Program-made: the position numbers and the translations under genes | Part shown: positions 41,030 through 48,900 of the stretch, one piece after another | How the letters are laid out: each line of letters opens with the position of its first letter | Numbering within the stretch: the stretch's first letter is position 1 | Notes under the pieces: model-generated | The model's database searches: none | The model's input: only the letters and a program-made list of their open reading frames with translations | Told to the model about the DNA's origin: nothing | Assembly: GCA_034409055.1 (NCBI GenBank) | Contig: DAOUMU010000163.1 | Span: forward strand, 1-58,508 | Source: DAOUMU01 sp034409055 | Lineage (GTDB): Bacteria > Chloroflexota > Anaerolineae > 4572-78 > J111 | Direction of reading: 5' to 3' | DNA length: 58,508 nucleotides

Positions 41030-42181
41030 TCATTCGCCCACCAACTGCTGTCGCAACCAACGGGCCACCTGCCGGTTAATCTCCGGCATCAAGGTCAGCG
41101 TAACGTGGCTGGCCTTTTTTGATTCTAACAGGGTGGCCTGTGGTGCTGCCTGAAGCATCGCCTGAGCCGTTTCCATCGGGGCGATCGGATCACGCCGGCT
41201 GTAAACCAGCAAAATGGGGATATTCTTAATGCGGCCGATACTTTCCACTGGCTTCAACCGATCAATCAACTCGGCTGTGTTGTGCTGGCTCCGGTAGCCC
41301 CCGCTGAACCAGCTTTGCCAAATTTGTCTAAAACTAACTTCCCGCAACAAGGACAAAACTGGCGCACGCAAAGTAGCCCACGTCTCCCGGTAAACTAAGG
41401 CCCGGTTGTAGTTCAGCCATCCTGGCGTAGACAATACCACCAATGCATCGGCCCGTACGTCAGTTTTGGTATCTGCGTTCAGGTTTTCAGCCAAGCTCCT
41501 GATGGCCATCGCTCCCCCCAGGCTGATGCCGGCCAAGCCAACTTGCTTCGCTCCGACTTGCGTTCTCAGAAACTTTATCGCCGCCGGAATGGCCGACAGA
41601 CCAGCGGGATAAGTCAGGGGACGGTGGCGATAATCCCCATGTCCGGGCGGGTCAATGGTTAAAACTGTCAAGCCCTCGGCCAGGAGGGCTTGTACCAATC
41701 GCCATTTAAAAGAGGTTTTGGTATCGCCTGCCCCGGGGATGATACAAACGGCCGGGCCGTCTTGTCTTGCTATAGGGGAGGATACCAACTCACGTGAATT
41801 TTCTTCACCTTCAGACGGGATTAGAGGCAGCAGTAAAAAGCCGGGCATGAAATAATTGCCATCGGGGACCTGCACGGGATAACAACCGGCGTGGGCCGGG
41901 TGATCCGGACTAAAGAGCCAGTCAGGATGAGGAGACGGGGTGATAAAGGAGCCGCCCAGCAGTAACAGGATGATAACCAGTAGTCCCGCCGGGAAAGTCC
42001 ACCATAAAACGGACCAGGTGGTTGGTAGGGTCAGCGCCCCAACCAACAGCCATAGCCCTCCCAGCCCATACCCGGCCAGGTGACTCGGCCCCACCAACGA
42101 GGCCCCACGCCACTCCCAATGGGTTGAAACCAGTTGGCCTAAGCCCAGAGTGATAAAAAAGACCGATAGAGCTGCTGGCAT
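41030..42181 (-). CDS. Membrane-anchored alpha/beta hydrolase
   Basis: A 383-residue protein. Residues about 1-80 contain two to three hydrophobic segments; the alpha/beta hydrolase domain covers about 90-380. Motifs: VCIIPGAGDTKTSFKW (oxyanion region), TVLTIDPPGHGD, nucleophile elbow VGLAGISLGGAMA, acid residue in LVYSRRDPIAP and a His in ESKKASHVTLTL. Likely a serine esterase/acyl hydrolase or thioesterase located at the membrane. Substrate unknown. The gene downstream on the same strand order is separate from the GTPase gene by 17 bases (GTPase upstream), so they may form an operon. Confidence 0.87.
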   Translation of the reverse strand: MPAALSVFFITLGLGQLVSTHWEWRGASLVGPSHLAGYGLGGLWLLVGALTLPTTWSVLWWTFPAGLLVIILLLLGGSFITPSPHPDWLFSPDHPAHAGCYPVQVPDGNYFMPGFLLLPLIPSEGEENSRELVSSPIARQDGPAVCIIPGAGDTKTSFKWRLVQALLAEGLTVLTIDPPGHGDYRHRPLTYPAGLSAIPAAIKFLRTQVGAKQVGLAGISLGGAMAIRSLAENLNADTKTDVRADALVVLSTPGWLNYNRALVYRETWATLRAPVLSLLREVSFRQIWQSWFSGGYRSQHNTAELIDRLKPVESIGRIKNIPILLVYSRRDPIAPMETAQAMLQAAPQATLLESKKASHVTLTLMPEINRQVARWLRQQLVGE

Positions 42182-42198
42182 TGGTGTCCAATTAGGGC

Positions 42199-43185
42199 TT
42201 AAATGTTTAGTTCCACCACGTCACCATCATGCAGGACGTGATCGCGTTGGACCATCTGGCCGTCGTACACGGCGCTACCCCAGACTCGGGCCGTTTTTAG
42301 CTTTTCGAAGAAATCTTTGTGGACCTTGCCGGCAAAATCGGCTACAGTACTGCCTCTGTTCAATATAAACGGGGTGCTGAAATCCGGTTCTTTCCTGGGA
42401 GGTTTGGAGTAAACGCGAATAATTCCCAGTTGCTCAAACACAGCCTGCTTGAGGTGCTCAAGATTGCGACCGGTCGTGGCAGAGACAGGCAACAAGGGCC
42501 AATCCTCTTCAAGGAGTTCGCAAAAAATCTCAAAATCTTCATCTGAATTCTGGTCATCGTTCTTGTTGACCAGGACCAAAAGCGGGACAAAGGTCAGCCC
42601 TCGTTGTTCGGGGTAACGATCTTGCAGATGGTGGGGCACGATTCGATGTTCTTGCAGGAAAGCAACCGTGTCCTCAAGCTGCTGTATTGGATCTGTCTGC
42701 AAGTTCACAACCAGCAGGATGAGGTCTGATCTTCGAATCAGATCGAGCAAGTCTGGCTCGACAAACTCCCTATCCAGGGGGGGGGTATCGATCAACTGGA
42801 CCTGAATGTTTTCCACAGGCATCATGCCAGGGGTAGGTTGCCAGGTGGTACACGGGAAATCGGCCACTTCGGGGGTGGCGTTGGTCAGCGTGGCCACCAG
42901 GGCGGATTTGCCCACATTGGCCGGGCCGACGACCACCACTTGTCCCGCCCCTTCTTTGTCGATATGGAAGGCTGAGATGTGCCGGCCGGCCCCTTTGCTA
43001 GACCGGGCTGCATTTTTTAGCTTAGAGAGCCGCCGGCGAAAATCCGCCCTGAGTTTGTCCGTCCCTTTGTGTTTGGGAATGGTGCCAATCAATTCTTCCA
43101 GGGAGGCGATTTTTTCCGTCATCGACTCGGCGGCCCGATATCGTTTTTCTGCTTCAAAATATTCTGGAGGAAGATTTGTCGGCAT
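42199..43185 (-). CDS. Obg/DRG-like GTPase with C-terminal TGS domain
   Basis: A 328-residue GTP-binding protein. Helical N-terminus to about 70, then G1 GPANVGKS (about 87-94), switch region DFPCTTWQP, G3 LIDTPP, G4 LVNKND and a C-terminal TGS domain from about 255 (FILNRGSTVADFAGKVHKDF ... HDGDVVELNI). It resembles DRG/Obg-type GTPases that bind the ribosome or RNA. The ATG at 43185 is chosen; the frame opens at 43284 but the extra part is read from a tandem repeat. Position G3 has TPP in place of DxxG, a variation seen in some relatives; hydrolysis rate may differ. Confidence 0.88.
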   Translation of the reverse strand: MPTNLPPEYFEAEKRYRAAESMTEKIASLEELIGTIPKHKGTDKLRADFRRRLSKLKNAARSSKGAGRHISAFHIDKEGAGQVVVVGPANVGKSALVATLTNATPEVADFPCTTWQPTPGMMPVENIQVQLIDTPPLDREFVEPDLLDLIRRSDLILLVVNLQTDPIQQLEDTVAFLQEHRIVPHHLQDRYPEQRGLTFVPLLVLVNKNDDQNSDEDFEIFCELLEEDWPLLPVSATTGRNLEHLKQAVFEQLGIIRVYSKPPRKEPDFSTPFILNRGSTVADFAGKVHKDFFEKLKTARVWGSAVYDGQMVQRDHVLHDGDVVELNI

Positions 43186-43223
43186 AACTATCTGACTGCT
43201 TGGGCTTTTGTCTGTGAATGAGT

Positions 43224-43409
43224 CTAGCAGATTGAACCAAATTTGGGTAGCAGAGGCATCCCCATGCCTCTGCGGGGATGGCATAAGGATGCCATCCCTA
43301 CTTTTTCGACAAGCTGCTAGCAGATTGAACCAAATTTGGGTAGCAGAGGCATCCCCATGCCTCTGCGGGGATGGCGTAAGGATGCCATCCCTACTTTTTC
43401 GACAAGCTG
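43224..43409. repeat. Tandem duplication of a 93-base palindromic unit
   Basis: Two copies, 43224-43316 and 43317-43409, with one difference (A at 43283 against G at 43376). Each contains hairpins CAGAGGCATCCCCATGCCTCTG and GGGATGGC/GCCATCCC. The first hairpin recurs at 58027-58053 with a perfect 27-base match. The unit also makes up the apparent N-terminal extension of the GTPase frame, which is therefore not coding. Confidence 0.9.
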
Positions 43410-43418
43410 CCAGGTGAG

Positions 43419-43441
43419 ATGATACGACATTAGAGGAAAAT
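43419..43441. repeat. Left direct repeat of the LacI-MFS cassette
   Basis: A 23-base sequence containing GATACGACATTAGAGG, two bases after the MFS stop codon. It is identical to 45945-45967; the match extends imperfectly leftwards (CAGGTG in both). Confidence 0.8.
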
Positions 43442-43443
43442 TA

Positions 43444-44628
43444 TCAAGTCCTCCTATGGAGGATGATGACCACAACTGAAGCCAGGGCCAGATCAATCAG
43501 CAAAAACACCATCATTGCTTGAGGTTGCATCAGTTCAAACAGTTGCCCAACAAGCCAGGGGATTGACATTGCCCCTAGCGTGGCACCAACGAAAAATGTA
43601 CCGGCTATCTGCCCGGTAATGGTCATTTTACGCTCGGCCATAGAAAAAACAGTGGGAAAAATTGAGGCCATCGACAAACCGAACCCCAATGTACCCAGCC
43701 AGACCACAACCGACGAAGTGGGCCAGAGAACAATCAGTCCTAGACTGAACAAACTCCCGGCCAAATCGCTCAATAAAACCGAACGTGGCCTGAAATGAGC
43801 CACAAGCGGGATACTGAGCAATCGGCCTACGGTGAATGCGCCATAAAAGCCAGAGGTAAGATAAGCCGCCATTGTTTTATCGGCCAAATTTAAAGCCACT
43901 GCATAACTAAATATCCAGCCCCCAAAACCAACTTCGGCACCGACATAAAGGAGGAAAAGAAGAGCAGTCAAACCCACGAAGAAATAATTGGCTGATCGGA
44001 TTGGCCTATTGGCAGAATCAATTTGTCTCGCCGGGCTGGGTACGCGCATTAACCAGATGGCTACCGGCAAGAGCAACAGGGCCAATATCCAATAAGCCCA
44101 GGTAATGTCTCCGTTCATCAGCACTGCTTGGGCAATTATAATGGGGGACAAAAACGCACCGACCCCAAAGAAAAAATGCAGTCCATTCATGAACGGGGCT
44201 ACTTTATGCCCGTGCACCCAAACTAACATCGTGTTACCGCCTACATCAAGCGTGCTTTCGGCAAATCCCAAAACAAATATGACCAGGCCCAAAAACCACA
44301 ACAACGGCATCAGCGGTATTAAACTCATCGTCAAGACCAAGATGAGCAACATCACCCCCATGACCGGGTGTCCAGAAGAACGGTCATACAACCGGCTCCC
44401 CAGCAAGGCCCCTAACAAGCCTCCCATGGAGCGAACCGTGAAGAGAATGCCAATTTGACTCAACCTCGTACCTGTTTGTTCAGCTAAACTGGCTAAGGTT
44501 GGTCCCAATGAAGCAATAACCAAACCCAGGGCAATAAAGGCAACATAATAGCTGGCCGTTTGAGTCATCTGTTTTTTATGTTCAGTTATAAAAGTTTTCT
44601 TTAGAATCGTTGTTTCAAATATACTCAT
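43444..44628 (-). CDS. MFS transporter (sugar-type, LacI-controlled)
   Basis: A 394-residue major facilitator with 12 predicted helices; LAFIALGLVIASLGPTLASL-like first helix, RSMGGLLGALLGSRLYDR as the conserved loop 2-3 motif, GFAESTLDVGGNTMLVW in the middle as in sugar-transporting NaGLT1/MFSD4-like and fucose permease-like proteins, and GFGLSMASIFPTVFSMAE in the second half. It should import a sugar or polyol. A perfect LacI-type operator lies immediately before its -10 box. Together with the lacI gene upstream it is flanked by direct repeats. No metabolic enzyme is included in the cassette. Confidence 0.88.
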   Translation of the reverse strand: MSIFETTILKKTFITEHKKQMTQTASYYVAFIALGLVIASLGPTLASLAEQTGTRLSQIGILFTVRSMGGLLGALLGSRLYDRSSGHPVMGVMLLILVLTMSLIPLMPLLWFLGLVIFVLGFAESTLDVGGNTMLVWVHGHKVAPFMNGLHFFFGVGAFLSPIIIAQAVLMNGDITWAYWILALLLLPVAIWLMRVPSPARQIDSANRPIRSANYFFVGLTALLFLLYVGAEVGFGGWIFSYAVALNLADKTMAAYLTSGFYGAFTVGRLLSIPLVAHFRPRSVLLSDLAGSLFSLGLIVLWPTSSVVVWLGTLGFGLSMASIFPTVFSMAERKMTITGQIAGTFFVGATLGAMSIPWLVGQLFELMQPQAMMVFLLIDLALASVVVIILHRRT

Positions 44629-44714
44629 CTTTACATGGCCTCATTTTTGAAACGCTTCAACTGCTTTGCATCGATAATAAGTAAGTGGTGTCATTGTCTT
44701 TGGTACTATCTCCT

Positions 44715-44738
44715 ATTATAAATGCAACCGGTTGCATT
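44715..44738 (-). promoter_or_regulatory. LacI-type operator and -10 box of the MFS gene
   Basis: AATGCAACCGGTTGCATT (44721-44738) is a perfect palindrome that touches TATAAT of the minus strand (44720-44715). Bound repressor would block RNA polymerase. The -35 region is poor, so expression may need low repressor occupancy and high polymerase. Confidence 0.88.
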
Positions 44739-44752
44739 AAAGTACAAAAAAA

Positions 44753-45784
44753 TCAGGTCGATGCGCCAGTCGACTTACGGATAACCAACTCTACCGGCAT
44801 AGTGACATTCGTCACCAGGCCGGTCTGCAGATATTGCATTAAGTGTTGTACCAGCAATTTACCACCTTCACGAATATTTTGCCGGATCGTGGTTAAAGGA
44901 GGGCCACAATGCGCCGCCAGGGAGATATCATCATAACCCACCACAGCCACGTCTTCCGGAACCCGGTAACCGTTCTCACGCAAGGTGCCTACGGCGGCAA
45001 TGGCCATTAAATCGCTGTTTACAAATACGGCGTCCAGATCAGGCGCTTGCTCGAGCAAGCGTTGCATTGCTTCCGAACCGGATTGGCTGGTATAGTGGCC
45101 ATAGGTGACCAGGGTCGGGTCAAGGGTTTGACCAGCAGTTTGTAAGGCTGTTTCATAGCCCCGGTAGCGTAATTGGACTTCTAACTGGCCTTCCGATCCG
45201 CCTAAAAAGGCAATTCGTTTGCGCCCTATTTGGACGAGATGCTGAACGGCTAAACGCGCGCCGGCCAGATCATCGCCGTTGACAGAGCAGTAGGTGTAGT
45301 GGGGCAAAGGGACTCCCCACACAATAAACGGAGCTTGCATCTCAACCAGGGTTTGAATATGTTTCGTAGGCTTGGTACAGGTCAGCAGAATAAAACCATC
45401 GACCCGACCGGCGTCTAAATATCGACTGGGCCAGGTTAGGTCGTCGATTTCAATCTGAACTAACAACAGATCGTAGTTGTAAACAGCTAAAGCACCAGCA
45501 ATCGCCCCCAGTATCTCAAGATGAAATGGATCTGTGACAAAATAGCCGGTTTCCAGGTCGATGGGAATGACAAAGGCGATGGTATGACTGCGTTTCAGGC
45601 TTAAGTTCCGGGCCGCTCGATGAATTTGGAAGTTGTGTTCACGAGCAATGGCCTGGATCCGGGTCTTTGTCTGTTCGCTGATGAGCGGGCTATCACTCAG
45701 AGCGCGAGAGACGGTTGATTTTGAGACACCGGCCAGCCGGGCAATATCAGCAATCGTCCGAACGGGCTTGTCCGTCAGGTTCAT
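44753..45784 (-). CDS. LacI-family transcriptional repressor
   Basis: A 343-residue regulator: N-terminal helix-turn-helix and hinge helix (TIADIARLAGVSKSTVSRAL, then KTRIQAIAREHNF), followed by a periplasmic-binding-protein-like sugar domain (GYFVTDPFHLEILGAIAGAL, DGFILLTC, NSDLMAIAAVGTL, VAVVGYDDISLAAHCGPPLTTI). The ATG at 45784 is used because the promoter and operator lie upstream; the longer frame starting at 45844 would overlap them. It probably represses its own gene and the MFS gene through TGCAACCGGTTGCA sites. Effector sugar unknown. Confidence 0.92.
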   Translation of the reverse strand: MNLTDKPVRTIADIARLAGVSKSTVSRALSDSPLISEQTKTRIQAIAREHNFQIHRAARNLSLKRSHTIAFVIPIDLETGYFVTDPFHLEILGAIAGALAVYNYDLLLVQIEIDDLTWPSRYLDAGRVDGFILLTCTKPTKHIQTLVEMQAPFIVWGVPLPHYTYCSVNGDDLAGARLAVQHLVQIGRKRIAFLGGSEGQLEVQLRYRGYETALQTAGQTLDPTLVTYGHYTSQSGSEAMQRLLEQAPDLDAVFVNSDLMAIAAVGTLRENGYRVPEDVAVVGYDDISLAAHCGPPLTTIRQNIREGGKLLVQHLMQYLQTGLVTNVTMPVELVIRKSTGAST

Positions 45785-45839
45785 TTTAGATTTTGGGCAA
45801 GATCTCTTTTGCTCACCTATCAAAGTGACAGGTTTGTTT

Positions 45840-45881
45840 TGCAACCGGTTGCATTATAATTTAAAAAATAATGACTGTCAA
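45840..45881 (-). promoter_or_regulatory. Perfect sigma-70 promoter and operator of lacI
   Basis: Minus strand: TTGACA (45881-45876), a 17-base spacer, TATAAT (45858-45853), directly followed by TGCAACCGGTTGCA (45853-45840). The operator covers the start of transcription, so the repressor likely controls its own gene. Confidence 0.92.
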
Positions 45882-45944
45882 GACTATACACCTTTAGGTT
45901 CGCCTTGGCATGGCTCATAATTTTACCAAAGGGCAGGTGTTGAA

Positions 45945-45967
45945 ATGATACGACATTAGAGGAAAAT
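45945..45967. repeat. Right direct repeat of the LacI-MFS cassette
   Basis: Exact copy of 43419-43441 in the same orientation, 20 bases past the end of the glutamate synthase gene. The two copies enclose the 2.5-kb MFS-lacI unit. Confidence 0.8.
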
Positions 45968-45987
45968 CTTCGTTCGTCTCCTCTGCC

Positions 45988-48900
45988 TCACCCCACTACG
46001 TGCTGGCTCAGTTCCAAAGTGGGCAGGATCAGACCCAGACGAATATCCCGACGCACGCCGGTGGAACCGACGGTGCCCTTGGGAGCCACTTTCCAAAAGA
46101 GGCCCAGCCGGGTTGGCCAGTTGTCCAGTACGGCCTGGCCGTGTACACTGCCGGTTAAGCGCACGTGCCGGGTAATCAGATGCTTGAGTAACTCGACATC
46201 CGCCTGGTTGGTCATCCGCAGGATTTGCACCAGGTCCGTGTTGATCCGTTGCAGCAGGTGATGACCCTCGTCCAAAACAAAGGCCAACCCGCCGCTCATG
46301 CCAGCCCCAAAATTGTAACCGGTACGGCCCAGCACCACCACCACGCCGCCGGTCATGTATTCGCAGCCGTGGTCGCCAACCCCCTCAACCACGGCGGTAG
46401 CTCCACTGTTGCGTATGGCAAAGCGTTCCCCGACTTGACCGGCGACAAACAGACTACCACCGGTGGCCCCATAGAGGACCGTATTGCCGACAATGACGTT
46501 ATCACTGGCCATTGGCTGGAACTTGAGCGAGGGGCGAACGACAATCTGGCCGCCGCGCATGCCCTTGCCGACGTAATCATTGGCCTCGCCGATCAGGGTC
46601 AGGTTCATACCGGGGGTATTAAAAGCCCCGAAGCTTTGACCGGCGCTGCCGTGGAAGGTAACGTTAATCGTACCGTCTAGCAGACCCCGGTCGCCGTAGC
46701 GTTGAGCGATGGCCCCGGCCAGGGTTGCCCCAACCGTGCGATCGGTATTATTAATGGAAAGCGTCAGGTGGACCGGCTTACCGGTTTCGATGGCCGGCTG
46801 GGTTTCGGCTAAAAGGTGACGGTTCAAATCGGCCACAGCGACCAGGCAGGTACTGTTCTGCTGATCGGGGGCCGGGGGAGGGGTCACTTTGGCCAACAGC
46901 GGCCTTAAGTCCAGCGAGTCGGCCTCCGGGCGACCGGTGGGAATTTGCTGCAGCAGTTCCGTGTGCCCTATGATCTCGGTCAAGCTGCGGAAGCCCAACC
47001 GGGCCAGAATCTCGCGGACCTCCTGGGCCACGTAGTGCATGTAGGCCATCACGTTTTCCGGTGTACCGGGGAATTTGGCCCGCAGCTTGGGGTTTTGGGT
47101 GGCCACGCCGACCGGACAGGTATTGCTATGGCAGGCCCGGGCCATCAGGCAGCCTTCGGCCACCATGGCCGAGGTGCCAAAGCTGAACTCATCCGCGCCC
47201 AAAATGGCCGCTATGACGATATCACGACCGGTCTGCAGGCCACCGTCGACGCGCACCCGCACCCGGTCACGCAAGTTATTCAGTTGCAGGGTCTGGTGAG
47301 TCTCGGCCAGGCCCACTTCCCAGGGCAGGCCCGCATTTTTGATACTGCTCCAGGCGGCCGCGCCGGTGCCGCCCGTACCGCAGCTAATGTGGACCACGTC
47401 AGCCCCCCCTTTGACCACGCCCGTAGCCACGGTGCCCACCCCGGCCTCGGCCACCAGCTTGACCGAGACATCGGCTGTCGGATTAATCTGCTTCAAGTCG
47501 TAAATCAGTTGGGCCAGGTCTTCGATGCTGTAAATGTCGTGGTGAGGCGGGGGCGAGATCAAGGTGGTGCCCGGCGTGGTGTGACGGATGGTGGCAATCT
47601 CAGAGGTGACTTTATGGCCGGGTAATTGCCCGCCCTCGCCCGGCTTGGCCCCCTGGGCCATCTTGATCTGCAATTCATCAGCCGACATCAGATAAGCCGG
47701 GGTCACGCCAAAGCGGCCGGAAGCGACCTGCTTGATCCGGTCGTTGCGTTCGTTGCCGAAACGCTCCTGAGCCGAGCCACCCTCACCGCTGTTGCTCTTG
47801 GCTCCCAGGCGATTCATGGCGATGGCCATGGTCTGGTGGGCCTCACTACTTAGAGCCCCATGCGACATAGCCGCCGTGGAGAACCGTATAAAAATATCTT
47901 CCAGCGGCTCTACCTCGGCCAGGTTAAGAGGAGAACGACCGGTCTCGACAAAATCGAGCATATCACGCGGGTTGATGGGGGTCGGGCGACGACGGGTTTG
48001 GGCTACAAATTCTTGGTAAGCCTCGTAGCCGGCGGTAAAGTTATCGCCGACAAAGGACTTTGGGCTCATAGTTGTTGTCGGTCGTCCGTTGTTCAACTTT
48101 CCTTGCGCTTCCTGTGTCCGTTTTCCTGTGCCCGCTTTTTGGGCCGGCACAGGTAGTAACGACTTCAGTCGTTCCACTTGCCGATTGCCCCCGGCCAGCT
48201 CGCCGCTGACGTCGGCCGGCCCAGGTAGTAACGACTTCAGTCGTTCCACTTGCCCATTGCCCCCCGCCAGCTCGCCGCTGACGTCTAAGCGTTGAATACT
48301 GGCGGCCGGGCTTAATACCCCGGCCATACGTACTGCCTTGTGCAGGGCTTTGACCAGGGGTGGATCGTAAGCGTGGAGTTCGCCATCACGCTTGTATTTA
48401 TAAAAGCCGTGGCTCTGGGTGTCGGCTCGCTGCGGGTCACCAAAGGCAGCCTGGTGCCAGCGTTCCACCTCGGCCGCGATCTCGGCCAGCCCAATGCCCC
48501 CCAACCGGGAAACGGTGCCGGTGAAATATTTGTCCACTAGCCCCTGGCCCAGGCCAATGGCTTCAAAAATTTGGGCACCACAGTAGCTGTCCACGGTGGA
48601 GATGCCCATTTTAGACATGATTTTTAGCAAACCGGCTTCCAGAGCCTTGACAAAATTGATTTTGGCTTGACCGACGTCTAACTTGACTTTATTAGTCTCA
48701 ACCAGCCGCTCAATCGTGGCCAGGGCCAGGTAAGGGTTGACGGCATTGGCCCCGTAGCCAATCAAGCAGGCCAGGTGATGGACTTCGCGCACCTCGCCGC
48801 TCTCAACCACCAGGCTGACCCGCATGCGCTTGCCCTGCCGGACCAGGTGGTGATGCACCGCGCCCACGGCCAACAAACTGGGAATGGGAGCGTGCCGTTC

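Noticed and set aside
43224..43409. CRISPR-like or coding extension of the GTPase
   Set aside because: Only two direct 93-base copies without unique spacers; as coding sequence it has no homology and precedes the clear ATG at 43185.
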